Positions 7,165 to 16,220 of a stretch of DNA of 64,000 nucleotides are shown here, in pieces. The stretch covers positions 62,001 through 126,000 of the forward strand of contig JAUXGA010000001.1 of NCBI GenBank assembly GCA_030622545.1. Direction: 5' to 3'. The stretch comes from a bacterium (GTDB lineage Bacteria; Electryoneota; RPQS01; DYHQ01). Every line of letters starts with the position of its first letter. The stretch's first letter is position 1. Below the pieces are notes generated by a model. It was not told the DNA's origin and did not search any database. It saw only the letters and a list, made by a program, of their open reading frames with translations. A program made the position numbers and the translations under genes.

Positions 7165-10149
7165 TTATTTCAGCAGTATGAGTTTCGTGACGCGGGACGA
7201 AATCTTTTCTCCGCGAATTTGAGCGAAGTAAATGCCTGTGGCTTCTGTTGCTCTCCATGTAATAGTGCCTTGCTGCTCGGTTAATGTAAACCGGTCAGCT
7301 TCACGTCCAAGAACATCGAATATCACCAGTTCCGCATCGCTACCCATCGGAATCGAATAAGGCAATGTCACTGAAGCGTTAAACGGATTGGGATAGGCGG
7401 CACCAAGTGTCATTACAGTCGGAACAGGCGTTTCGGAAATTCTTGGTTCAACAGTCAGAATATCCGACGCCCAATTCTGAAAGAGTTCCTGCAAGAAAAC
7501 ACCCAAGGGTTCCGAGTTCGCCATTCCCGAAATCGCTTCCATGCCGAAACCGAACACAATCCCGTACCCGTGATAAAAATCCAGACCGGCAATGCCATAG
7601 TCCCCTTGGACGCCGTAGCCGCAAAGCGCCGAGTTATCTCCAAGCGGGGAAAGGATAGAGATACGATCCTGATTTGAAGCTCCCGCTGTGCCGGTCAGGA
7701 TAAACATATTCTCCTCTCCTAACGGGCTGTCTGGAGTTGGTCGCAGAGAAGCGATGCGGAAACTATCCTGCTCAACTTCCATTTCAAGCACATCCTGCGC
7801 GAAGGGACCTCCGCTCAGTTCATCGATGAAATCTTGCCCGGATAAAACCACGCGATTGCCCCGGCTCAAATAATCGGGAATCAGGTATTGGTCATTCGTC
7901 GTCAGAGCGCTTTCTCTAAGATTTCCGGAAAGCCAGATAACAAGTCCGGGTTCGGGCAGGATTGAATCCGGCAGGTTTTCGTGTTCCGAAAGTTCAATCT
8001 CGTCGAATAAAAAATCAATGTCATGCAGCGCACTAACGACATACGATTCGACATCGCTGGTCGGATCATCCTTGACAAGAAGCACTTCTGGATAGCCAAT
8101 CGGGATGGTCACCTCATACTCAAAGACACGGCTCGTATTCTCCGCTGTAATCGATATCGTAATCGTTGCCCAGCGATCCAAAGCGTCCGGAGCGATATCA
8201 AAATGTATTGGCGCCGGAGTGGCGACCGCGTTCGGCTCGATATCGCCTAAGTTTTGTTCGCCGCTCGTAATCGTTAAATCGGGATTCGAGCTTGTCACTG
8301 TGAGAACTACGTTTTCGGCGGCGGGAGGGAAGAGAATAACTTCGTTGTAAATCTGGAACGTCATCTCCACGCGTTCGTTAACTTCCGGCCAGCCATCTCC
8401 ATCACCGCTGCTTCCGCCGATACCGTTTTCATACCAGTTGAGATTTTGGAGCGTGAAATTCGGATCAAGCCCCGGGCCGATCCCGTGATGGCCGAAGCAT
8501 GTGTAGATGGTTTCGCTGTGCGGAGTGCCGTTGGAAAGATCCCCGTCGTCGTCATCTGTTTCCAGCACTTCAACCAGATAGTCGAAGAAATTATCCGCAT
8601 GCCCATAGCGAGAGTAGTGCGCGAGAGAGTCGGCGATGTCCGCACCCAATGCGAGACGAATACGCCAGAGCGAACCGGAAATGAAAGGACTGTCGCGGTG
8701 TACTTCACCCTGCCAATTTTCCGGAAAGTGCATGTCGTTATACAAATTCCTCATATAGCGATTCGGATTTCCGTTAAAAAGTCCGCCTTCTCCGATTAAG
8801 GGTTCATCCGTAATCGTACAGGGGAAATAATCCGACCATGCTTCATTCATCGCGCCGGATTGCCCGGAATAAGGCAGCGGATAGCCTTGATAAATTCTCC
8901 CGGTCACTCCGTGAGTATATTCGTGATAGATAACATCGCAGTACATCGCGAGGTTTTCAAAAGTTATTCCTCCGGAACCGTAGTAGCAGCCTACGCCGTT
9001 CCAGAAAGCGTTGTCGTAGTTCGTTCCGTAATTGACGGTCACCGGCATGGAGTAGTCTAATCCTGTAAATCCCGGATCGATAACTTTGTACCACTGATGA
9101 ATAAAGCGCGTATGATAGTACGCGTTCATCTCTTCACGTGCAGCGGTTTCCGATGACCATGTCCAACTGAAAGGAGTAAACGGCGGTTCAAGAGCAAGCT
9201 CCATCTCGGCATCGTCGGCGTCTTCATTCGCAACGTTGCAGAAAGGTCCTTCCAAGCGAGTGACGAGGAAAGCATCTCCGGTAATGTCCCGAGAGAAATT
9301 CCCTTCCATATCCGAAAGGACTTCAATGCCGTTGATAATAATGCTCTCTTGAGTAAATGCTGCGGTATCGGTCGGGCTTGAATTGTAAGGATACCAGAAT
9401 TGTCCCTGCATCACGCCGGAAACCAAATCATTTTGAATGCCCGGCCAGTCAAGCAGGATGTCTCCTGTGGCGGCGTCCACAATACCTTCCCAGCGGGCGT
9501 GGGGAGCCTGACCCGCAAGCCGTATCCACCAGACCGGACGCAGTCCCTGTAGAGCTCTATCCGGAAAGAAAGCGGCAAAGGATTCATTCGGAGAAACCGG
9601 CCACTCCTGCTGTCCGATTTTATCCTGCAGCTTCCGACCTGCTATGTCAAGGGGAAGATTTGCTTCCGAGAGCAGCGGCCAAGTTGAATAGGTACGCAAT
9701 CCCCAGCGCATCACTTCGCCTCGGGAGTTGAGCGTGATATCTCCGCGAGAAGATAGGACGGGTTTCCCATCACGCGTCTCCTGAAAAAGCGCTTTCCATT
9801 TTCCCAAAACGTCTTGGCTCTTGAGCAGTTCAAGATTCACATTCGGTTCTCCAAAAAGAGCCGCCATTTGTAGCAGAAAAGCGTGCGTCTGCGCCTGACG
9901 TGTTTCATCATCCGCTCGTGGCGAGACCAGCGCAATTGGAGACCCGTAAGCGGTCAGAGGTGTGCTGTGTTCATCGTTCCAGACACCTTGCCAGCCCGTG
10001 AGCGCTCCGCGCGTGGATTGCTCCAAAAGCTGCGCGTTGTGCAGCGTTCCCGCGTCAAGTTCGCCCGGCCAGTCGTAGGAACCAGCGGCAAATCCCATGG
10101 AAACGATTATCAGGCACCCAATGAGCCAAAGACATGTTTTCGTGAACAT
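7165..10149 (-). CDS. Secreted M4/M36-like metalloprotease with type IX sorting domain
   Basis: The 994-residue protein opens with a signal peptide (CLWLIGCLIIVSMGFAAG) and a thermolysin-like propeptide region. The zinc site is YHEYTHG, with the third ligand in GAMNEAWSDYF about 25 residues on, the M4/M36 arrangement. After the catalytic domain come beta-rich segments. The last eighty residues form a sorting domain beginning AAYPNPFNASVTLPYSIP and ending VTKLILLK, used by type IX secretion in FCB bacteria. It is probably exported and anchored or released at the surface to degrade external protein. AAGGAT precedes the ATG. It lies 27 bases downstream of the barrel gene at 10177-10983 and is likely in its operon. 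Substrate preference is not deducible. Confidence 0.9.
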   Translation of the reverse strand: MFTKTCLWLIGCLIIVSMGFAAGSYDWPGELDAGTLHNAQLLEQSTRGALTGWQGVWNDEHSTPLTAYGSPIALVSPRADDETRQAQTHAFLLQMAALFGEPNVNLELLKSQDVLGKWKALFQETRDGKPVLSSRGDITLNSRGEVMRWGLRTYSTWPLLSEANLPLDIAGRKLQDKIGQQEWPVSPNESFAAFFPDRALQGLRPVWWIRLAGQAPHARWEGIVDAATGDILLDWPGIQNDLVSGVMQGQFWYPYNSSPTDTAAFTQESIIINGIEVLSDMEGNFSRDITGDAFLVTRLEGPFCNVANEDADDAEMELALEPPFTPFSWTWSSETAAREEMNAYYHTRFIHQWYKVIDPGFTGLDYSMPVTVNYGTNYDNAFWNGVGCYYGSGGITFENLAMYCDVIYHEYTHGVTGRIYQGYPLPYSGQSGAMNEAWSDYFPCTITDEPLIGEGGLFNGNPNRYMRNLYNDMHFPENWQGEVHRDSPFISGSLWRIRLALGADIADSLAHYSRYGHADNFFDYLVEVLETDDDDGDLSNGTPHSETIYTCFGHHGIGPGLDPNFTLQNLNWYENGIGGSSGDGDGWPEVNERVEMTFQIYNEVILFPPAAENVVLTVTSSNPDLTITSGEQNLGDIEPNAVATPAPIHFDIAPDALDRWATITISITAENTSRVFEYEVTIPIGYPEVLLVKDDPTSDVESYVVSALHDIDFLFDEIELSEHENLPDSILPEPGLVIWLSGNLRESALTTNDQYLIPDYLSRGNRVVLSGQDFIDELSGGPFAQDVLEMEVEQDSFRIASLRPTPDSPLGEENMFILTGTAGASNQDRISILSPLGDNSALCGYGVQGDYGIAGLDFYHGYGIVFGFGMEAISGMANSEPLGVFLQELFQNWASDILTVEPRISETPVPTVMTLGAAYPNPFNASVTLPYSIPMGSDAELVIFDVLGREADRFTLTEQQGTITWRATEATGIYFAQIRGEKISSRVTKLILLK

Positions 10150-10176
10150 TGTTTTTATCCTTTCAAATCAAAGTAA

Positions 10177-10983
10177 TCAACGATAGAAGAAGAGGCCGAG
10201 ACGCAGCAGATGGCAGAACGCTTCCTGAGCATCCACGCGCCGTTCTCCGATCCGGGTTCCCCCAGCATCATAAATCGGGATATAGTCATCAGGCGTCCAG
10301 GAATAGAACTGGTATCGGTATTCCAATCGGAATCCGAGACTGCCTTGTCCCCATTTGAGCCCCGCTCCAAGATTCAGCAGATTTCGGCTGTCCTGAGATA
10401 ATGTCAGAACCGTGTGACTAAGCGGGATATCCAGCGCCGTCCCGCCTCCAATCAGAAAAAAGGGCGTTGTACCCTCAATTTGCACCGGATGGAATAGGAT
10501 ATTCATCGAAACCTGATAAGCGGATTGATATGGATGCCAAATACTATCGCTTATAGCCGCATGTAGAAACGTGAAATCCGCTTCTCCTTCGATTCCCACA
10601 AAAGGCAGGACGGTGTAGCCGCCTAATATGGAGAATTGCAGCATCCGGCGCGAGGAGTTATCGCTCAGCTTCATACTTTGAAACGTCATGCCTCCGCCGA
10701 ATTCCCAGCCGCGTTCCCGTGGTCGGTATTCTGCCTTGATGTCAAATCGGGGAGGAGGGCGAAACCAGATGCTTTCGATTTCTTGCTTCTCGTAAACCTG
10801 CAGGCGAGGCAGCGGTAGATGGCGCTCATCCCAGTTAGCCAGAAAAACAGCCGCCGAATCCACTCGAACAATCGCTCCGGGGATGAGTTTGCCGTTCTTG
10901 AGGCGTAAGTAGTCCTGCGCGGATGCGATTTGCCCTATGCACAAAAGCATCAGCAAAGCGGCCAGTCCCTTTTTTCCTATCAC
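10177..10983 (-). CDS. Outer-membrane beta-barrel protein, function unknown
   Basis: The 268-residue protein has a signal peptide (LAALLMLLCIGQIASAQ). A short segment follows (YLRLKNGKLIPGAIVRVDS), resembling the small beta domains that read a response to a substrate or anchor in FCB proteins. The remainder is alternating-hydrophobic strands with a terminal aromatic (LGLFFYR), typical of 8-10-stranded outer-membrane barrels. GGAGG precedes a GTG start at 10983. It is the first gene of a unit with the sorted protease. No named family is recognised; OmpA/OmpW-like barrel is the nearest description. Confidence 0.7.
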   Translation of the reverse strand: MIGKKGLAALLMLLCIGQIASAQDYLRLKNGKLIPGAIVRVDSAAVFLANWDERHLPLPRLQVYEKQEIESIWFRPPPRFDIKAEYRPRERGWEFGGGMTFQSMKLSDNSSRRMLQFSILGGYTVLPFVGIEGEADFTFLHAAISDSIWHPYQSAYQVSMNILFHPVQIEGTTPFFLIGGGTALDIPLSHTVLTLSQDSRNLLNLGAGLKWGQGSLGFRLEYRYQFYSWTPDDYIPIYDAGGTRIGERRVDAQEAFCHLLRLGLFFYR

Positions 10984-11063
10984 AAGATGTCCTCCGACGA
11001 TAGACGCGTAGGGTCGGCGTCTGTGACCCGACCGTATACATTATTTCAGACGGGCAACGAACG

Positions 11064-11081
11064 GACAAGGCAGGCCTTGTC
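11064..11081. repeat. Palindromic intergenic unit GACAAGGC-AG-GCCTTGTC
   Basis: A perfect 8-base inverted repeat in the 338-base gap between divergent genes (10984-11321). The rest of that gap holds no gene that I can support, only this palindrome and the promoter at 11262. Confidence 0.55.
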
Positions 11082-11261
11082 CCTACCAATCGCCGCGGGA
11101 TACGTCCAGCGGCCCGGTTTTTCGACCCAGTCAGAACTTAATAATCTACAGAAAATCTCTTTTAATCGCAACTTGAACCGGTTCCCGCGAAAGAAAGAGG
11201 CATTTCCTCCAAGGTAGTTCGGAATTTCCGGAAAAAATTCCTGCCCAAGGCAAGAAAATTC

Positions 11262-11290
11262 TTGTTTTGCTTAATTATATATATTATATT
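11262..11290 (+). promoter_or_regulatory. Promoter for the SMC-like ATPase gene
   Basis: TTGTTT, 17 bases, TATATT, in a very AT-rich stretch about 30 bases before the start codon. Confidence 0.5.
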
Positions 11291-11321
11291 TTACCATAAC
11301 TGCAAAAAGTGAGAAACCCCC

Positions 11322-14300
11322 GTGCTCAAACTACGCCAACTCAAACTGGAAGCGACTCCGTCGCAGAACAGTTCCCTTCCACTGTCCTTCGAACTTCCCG
11401 ATGAGAACCCTTTGACAATTTTCGGACGGAATGCCAGCGGTAAAACCTTGTTTGTCCGAATATTACGAGATCTGTTTAGCGCTGAAGGCCGTGCCCACGA
11501 CTGGAGTTCGCACTTCGAGAGCGCGAGACTCGAGGTCAGAATGGGCCAGGAGTCCTATGTTATTAGGAAGGATTTCGCAACAGGGAAAAGGGAATCCTGG
11601 ACGGTCGAAGATGACAATGGTCGGATTCAGGAAGCCTCTTTTTCTCCCGAAACAGAGGGCGAAAATGACAGGGAATACCCATTTTTCTGGCAGGGCTTGG
11701 ATGATGCGCTGATTTCTCAGACATTTCTGGTCATTGATGGCGATATGAATGTTCGATTTAATTCAGGCTTGCTAAAGGATTTAGAACAAGTTGTGCTGCA
11801 TCCGTGGGCGGCGGCGCGCGCACGTGCCCAGCACCGGCTGAAATGTCTCGTATCCTCATCGGAAGAAGAGCACGGTCTGCTGACAAACGCGGAATGGGAA
11901 CTCGCCCGTGCAGAGGAACGGCTGACGAAATTCACTGAGGCGTGCCAGACGATAGAAGACAACGCAGAGCAGCGCCATTCTCTGGAAGCTCAAATGGTGC
12001 AGCAAATGGATAAACTCCGCCAGTTGCAGCAGGAACGCCATCAATTTGAACATCGAAAGCGCCTCCGGGAGCGACTGGATGTTTTACAGAATTGGCTCGC
12101 CGAAGTGGCGGAGGAACGTCAGGCTGTGGAGGAACTTCGAGCGCAGCATGTCGAGATTCTGAGTCGCTTTGAGGAGAGCTACCGTCCTTTCCGCGGGCTT
12201 CCTGAAAATTTCGGGGAATGGCTGGCGGAAATCTCGGATTTACTGCGGCAACGACAGACGCTTTCGATCCGTATTGACAGTCTTGTAGAGGCGCGAGCGA
12301 ACACAGAATCGGAACTTGCGACCATCCGTGAAAGAAAGGAGCAAGCTGAACAGAAAGCGCAGACTGTGACTCCGGCTATAGATAACGAACGCGCCGCCGA
12401 AATCCAGAAACAATTGAGAAGCTTGCATCAGACCCGCTGCGAACTCGAAGAAAAACGCGACGTAAAACGCCGGCATCTCCGGGAAGAATTTGGAGATGAT
12501 TGTGATGATTGGGAAAATTTCTGCGATAAAGCTCAGCGTCTTGCTGAACTTCAAAAGCAGCAACAGGATGTCGTTGCTAAGCGAGAAGAAATAGAAAAAA
12601 GATGGCTGACGCTGCAGGAGGAGGAACGAGAACAAATCCGGAGCTGTGAACTTGAATTTCCGAATTTCGACAACCTGCCGGAATTTCCCGAGGGCAGTCT
12701 GGATAAATTTGACAGTGCGCGCAGCGAGCTTCGAGACGCGGAGCGCCGCATGGTGGAGGCACAGCGACGTCTCGCTGATTTTCATCGCAATCCGCGACTC
12801 TTCGCTACGGGAGGTATCGCGTTTGTAACCGCGCTCGTTGGATTCTGTTTGGGATTAGTCTTGGCGGATTGGGCGGTCGGGCTTTTTGCCGCGCTGGTCA
12901 GCAGCGGCGCACTGCTGACGATCTTCGGCGGGGCGATGGCTTTTCCATCTCGAGTGCGAAAGAAATTGGAAATCGATTTACAGAATCGCAAAGAACATTG
13001 GAAAAGCATTCTAATCACGAAAGACGAGCTGGAACACGAACTCGGAACGCTGTCGAATTATCCTGACCTTGCTTCCGCAAGCCAAGCTTTTCAAGACTAT
13101 AACACGCGGAAGCGAAAATTGTTGAGACTTCACAACAGTCTCGCCGCCTGTGAACATGAAGCGTCGATGCTCCCGCATCTGGATAAAATCAAAGAGGAAA
13201 TCGCCTCTCTTTCTGCCGCCCTTCCTGAAAAACTTCGCGCCCTGTCCCCGGAGCAGCTTCTTCAGAATATAGGTCTCTACGTGCGAGTACAACGCGAAAT
13301 CGAAGACATTGAATCACGCCTGCGAGACTACGAATCCGAAGGCGAGGTCTATCATGAAATTCAGCAGCTTTCCGCGGAATTAAGCGAGATGGAAGTTTGG
13401 GAAGCCAGTCAGATTCGTGACCGGGAACAGCTTGCACAGGAACTCGCTGAGCTTGCCGAAAAGGAACAGCAGTTTCAGGCGGAACTGAACGAAGATCATC
13501 TATCGGCTCCTCAAAAAGAAAGCGAAGAACTCAGCGAGAGAATCCGGGAACTGTCAGCGAAACAAGCGGAATCCGTCAGGGGACAAGACCCGATTCTCCT
13601 ATCAGAAAAGTGGAACGAGATGATAAGCCTGCGCTCGAAACTGCGAGAGATTCGAGACAGCCTTTCGGCGCGACCGACGCTTGAGGAGCTCAAGAGTCGA
13701 GAACATATTCTGAAGGTGGAATTGGATCCTCTACAGTCCGAGTACGCCGATATCGAAACAGACCAAGAGCCGGATTTGGAACGTATTGAAACGGAATTTA
13801 ATGCGCTTGAGAACGAAATCGAGCAGTTAAAGAATTCCCGCGACACTCTTCCGGTTTCGATAGATGCTCTTGGGTATGCTGCCGAAGATTCTGTGGAATC
13901 CTTATCAGAGCAACTCGAAAAACGCCGCCAGGAATTTCAGGAGTTGAACGAAGAACGTGAGAAGCTTGAAGCAGACCTAACGCAAATAGAGCAGGAGATA
14001 GCGCGCTGTCGAGAGACGCTGCCACAGAGAGTACTGTCAACGGCAAAAGAATTCTTAGGGCGCTTGACGAAAGGAAAATTGCGGGAGGTGCTTCTCGAAT
14101 CGGATGAGCGATTCACTGTGCGGGAGGCGTCCGGACGCGAGTTGGCGATAGAGAACTTGTCGGGCGGGCAGCGTGATTTGGTAATGCTGGCGCTCAGGAT
14201 GGCGATGATAAACGAAATGGGAGAATTGGCTCCTCCCATTGTATTCGACGATCCATTTTCTCGGCTGGATTCTGAAAATCTGTCCCAAGTGCGGGAACTT

Positions 14301-14429
14301 CTAACCGCTTTTTCACAGCGGCATCAGGTGATTTTACTGACCCGCGATCCGCGTTATCGCGACTGGGGATATGCGATGTCTCTTGATAAATCCGCACCCT
14401 TTGAAGCGACTACGACGTCAAGCGGATGA
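11322..14429 (+). CDS. YhaN-like SMC/Rad50-family ATPase with a central membrane hairpin
   Basis: The 1035-residue protein has Walker A GRNASGKT (residues 35-42), long heptad-rich coiled coils on either side of two adjacent hydrophobic segments (about residues 490-540), the ABC signature LSGGQRDLVMLALRM (about 945) and Walker B PPIVFDDPFSRLDS (about 970). This order is that of SMC-type repair ATPases. The membrane hairpin in place of a zinc hook or hinge is the YhaN type. YhaN usually pairs with a YhaO/SbcD-like nuclease; none is next to it here, both neighbours being unrelated. It starts with GTG at 11322. A role in DNA end processing at the membrane is inferred from the family only. Confidence 0.82.
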   Translation: MLKLRQLKLEATPSQNSSLPLSFELPDENPLTIFGRNASGKTLFVRILRDLFSAEGRAHDWSSHFESARLEVRMGQESYVIRKDFATGKRESWTVEDDNGRIQEASFSPETEGENDREYPFFWQGLDDALISQTFLVIDGDMNVRFNSGLLKDLEQVVLHPWAAARARAQHRLKCLVSSSEEEHGLLTNAEWELARAEERLTKFTEACQTIEDNAEQRHSLEAQMVQQMDKLRQLQQERHQFEHRKRLRERLDVLQNWLAEVAEERQAVEELRAQHVEILSRFEESYRPFRGLPENFGEWLAEISDLLRQRQTLSIRIDSLVEARANTESELATIRERKEQAEQKAQTVTPAIDNERAAEIQKQLRSLHQTRCELEEKRDVKRRHLREEFGDDCDDWENFCDKAQRLAELQKQQQDVVAKREEIEKRWLTLQEEEREQIRSCELEFPNFDNLPEFPEGSLDKFDSARSELRDAERRMVEAQRRLADFHRNPRLFATGGIAFVTALVGFCLGLVLADWAVGLFAALVSSGALLTIFGGAMAFPSRVRKKLEIDLQNRKEHWKSILITKDELEHELGTLSNYPDLASASQAFQDYNTRKRKLLRLHNSLAACEHEASMLPHLDKIKEEIASLSAALPEKLRALSPEQLLQNIGLYVRVQREIEDIESRLRDYESEGEVYHEIQQLSAELSEMEVWEASQIRDREQLAQELAELAEKEQQFQAELNEDHLSAPQKESEELSERIRELSAKQAESVRGQDPILLSEKWNEMISLRSKLREIRDSLSARPTLEELKSREHILKVELDPLQSEYADIETDQEPDLERIETEFNALENEIEQLKNSRDTLPVSIDALGYAAEDSVESLSEQLEKRRQEFQELNEEREKLEADLTQIEQEIARCRETLPQRVLSTAKEFLGRLTKGKLREVLLESDERFTVREASGRELAIENLSGGQRDLVMLALRMAMINEMGELAPPIVFDDPFSRLDSENLSQVRELLTAFSQRHQVILLTRDPRYRDWGYAMSLDKSAPFEATTTSSG

Positions 14430-14431
14430 AC

Positions 14432-14460
14432 TTGACAATGCGCGCAAAAATGAATATATT
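14432..14460 (+). promoter_or_regulatory. Consensus promoter pointing antisense into the PorD-like gene
   Basis: TTGACA, 17 bases, TATATT on the plus strand: the best match in the window. It sits just after the SMC gene stop and ends two bases before the 3' end of the minus-strand gene 14462-15340, so a transcript would run antisense through it. The next plus-strand gene starts only at 15405. Confidence 0.55.
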
Positions 14461-14461
14461 C

Positions 14462-15340
14462 TTATGGTTTCCCACCTTCTGTTAATATCCGGTTATATTC
14501 GGATGCACGGCCGGGATCGATGCGCTTCAACTTTTTAAGGCCGTTGGCATATCCCACACGAACCAACATTTCCCCTAATTCCTGATAGTTTGATTCTAAA
14601 AACTTGTTCTGGACACCCACAGGAACTTTTTCTAATTTTACCAACGTGTAATACAGATAGTCTTTGGCTTTCGGGTAATCGTTTTTCTCGTAGAAATATC
14701 GTCCCGTTGACCAAAAGAAGCTCATTTCACGGGGGATCGTGTTGTCCGTACTGATATAATCCCGCAGAAGATCATTACGCTTATCCCACCCATAGACAAA
14801 GAAAGAGCGATTGCTCTGAAGGATAACATCCCGCGCCTTGTCTAAATAGCGTCGGCCTCCAAGTTTTTCCAGTTTATCATATTCAATTCCATAAACCATC
14901 CAGATATAGAATTCGATCATCGATATTAAAGGGGAGTATTCGTTTTCCCGAAACTGATACCCCGCGGCCAGACTGAAATCCCAGCGCCGGTCTTCAAAAT
15001 GCGCGTTCGCGTCCATTAAGTTCGTGACGATAAGGCTGGCTTTGAACTTATCTTCAGGTGGGCCGGGGATGTAGTCCGTGAAGTAAATGCTGACCCGTAC
15101 ATTCAAATCATACCGATATTCGTTGCTCCCCCATCGTTTCCGTTCCAGATAATCCTGCAGCTTCATATCCAGGCCTTCAAGCTTCGCTTGAGCTTCTTGA
15201 GGGACCTGATCAACATTCACCTGCACTTCCGGAATCAACCGTTGCCCGAAAGCTCCCAGAGGCGCAAGGAGCACTGACAAGAGCAGCGCCATCGGAAGGA
15301 CTGACTTTAGTCGTATTTTGTAATAGTGGTTCTGTTTCAT
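14462..15340 (-). CDS. porD: PorD-like (DUF4835) type IX secretion accessory protein
   Basis: The 292-residue protein has a signal peptide (MALLLSVLLAPLGAFGQ) and then the DUF4835/PorD layout: a beta-rich N-terminal half ending in YQFRENEYSPLISMIEFYIW, followed by GIEYDKLEKLGGRRYLDKA and a helical C-terminal half with WDKRNDLLRDYI. PorD is a periplasmic or outer-membrane-associated protein needed for type IX secretion in Bacteroidetes; its exact role is unsettled. The call fits the two proteins with sorting domains in this window. It differs from Bacteroidetes PorD enough that I rate it as homologous rather than certain in function. A promoter with perfect spacing lies upstream at 15371-15399. 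Confidence 0.65.
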   Translation of the reverse strand: MKQNHYYKIRLKSVLPMALLLSVLLAPLGAFGQRLIPEVQVNVDQVPQEAQAKLEGLDMKLQDYLERKRWGSNEYRYDLNVRVSIYFTDYIPGPPEDKFKASLIVTNLMDANAHFEDRRWDFSLAAGYQFRENEYSPLISMIEFYIWMVYGIEYDKLEKLGGRRYLDKARDVILQSNRSFFVYGWDKRNDLLRDYISTDNTIPREMSFFWSTGRYFYEKNDYPKAKDYLYYTLVKLEKVPVGVQNKFLESNYQELGEMLVRVGYANGLKKLKRIDPGRASEYNRILTEGGKP

Positions 15341-15370
15341 TTTCGTGCCGATTCCCCAAAAAGATATTAC

Positions 15371-15399
15371 AAATTATCGAAGTTTTCACGCAAAGTCAA
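15371..15399 (-). promoter_or_regulatory. Promoter for the PorD-like gene
   Basis: On the minus strand: TTGACT, 17 bases, TAATTT. The leader is about 30 bases. Confidence 0.6.
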
Positions 15400-15404
15400 G
15401 TGGG

Positions 15405-16220
15405 ATGCACAGCCTGAAAATTCTGGCGGTTCTACTTTTTCTTGTTGGATGTGTCGCCGGGTCTCAGGCGGCGTTCGAAAAGAACAGCGGCGGTCCCCGG
15501 TCGGCTGGGCTTGGCGGGGCTGGAGTGGCGCTCGCTGGAGATGCGTGGTGCGCCAACAGGAATCCCGCTTTGCTAGCGAACAAATCTCCACGTATCGGTC
15601 TGGCTTGGCAGCGGCTCTTTGACCTGCCTGAAATGTCCCACCTGCAACTGTCCGGAAATTTCAATGTTTCCGATTTTGCCGCAGGTGCAGGTGTTGACCA
15701 GTTCGGCGGGAAACTCTACCGCGAAACATCGCTGATGGTGTCAGTGGCAAGATCGTTTTCGCGCGTTCTATCCGCTGGCGCTCAGGTTTCGCTGAATCAG
15801 GTCGTGATTCAACATTACGGCGATGCAGCCGCTATCGGTGCGGTTCTTGGGTTATGCTGCCGACCGATTCCCGAACTGACCGCCGCCGCTGTTTGGCGCA
15901 ATTTCCCTCGCGCCGAGCTTGGCCGCTGGAATTCGCAAATGCCGGAAGCGCTGCATCTGGGGCTGGCCTTGCGGCTACCTCGTGGCAGTTTTGTGCTGGA
16001 TATCGTGGAAGAATCGCGATTCGCCACAGAGTACCGGTTTGGAGCGGAAGCGCCGGTTTTACCACAGCTTACTTTTCGCGTAGGCTCATCTTTTGAACCC
16101 GTCCGACCGTCTGTGGGTTTCACCGTAAACGTGCGGCGCTGGAATTTTCACTACGCAGGCGATTTACACCCAGACCTCGGACCGTCGCATTCCTTGGGGC
16201 TTGAGGTGACTGCGTGGTAG
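15405..16220 (+). CDS. PorV/PorQ-like outer-membrane beta-barrel protein
   Basis: From the ATG at 15405 the protein is 271 residues with a signal peptide (ILAVLLFLVGCVAGSQA). The mature start, NSGGPRSAGLGGAGVALAGD followed by ANRNPALLA, is the conserved N-terminal pattern of the UPF0164/PorV group of FadL-like barrels, in which a glycine-rich turn precedes an asparagine-proline-alanine motif. PorV and PorQ hold or hand on sorting-domain cargo in type IX secretion, but many family members in FCB genomes have no proven role. An in-frame extension upstream to 15345 overlaps the divergent promoter and is less likely. It overlaps the next gene by 7 bases, implying coupled translation. Confidence 0.7.
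   Translation: MHSLKILAVLLFLVGCVAGSQAAFEKNSGGPRSAGLGGAGVALAGDAWCANRNPALLANKSPRIGLAWQRLFDLPEMSHLQLSGNFNVSDFAAGAGVDQFGGKLYRETSLMVSVARSFSRVLSAGAQVSLNQVVIQHYGDAAAIGAVLGLCCRPIPELTAAAVWRNFPRAELGRWNSQMPEALHLGLALRLPRGSFVLDIVEESRFATEYRFGAEAPVLPQLTFRVGSSFEPVRPSVGFTVNVRRWNFHYAGDLHPDLGPSHSLGLEVTAW

Noticed and set aside
10930-11217. Plus-strand frame in the gap before the SMC-like gene
   Set aside because: It runs across a GTG start region, a palindrome and non-coding DNA; composition is not protein-like.
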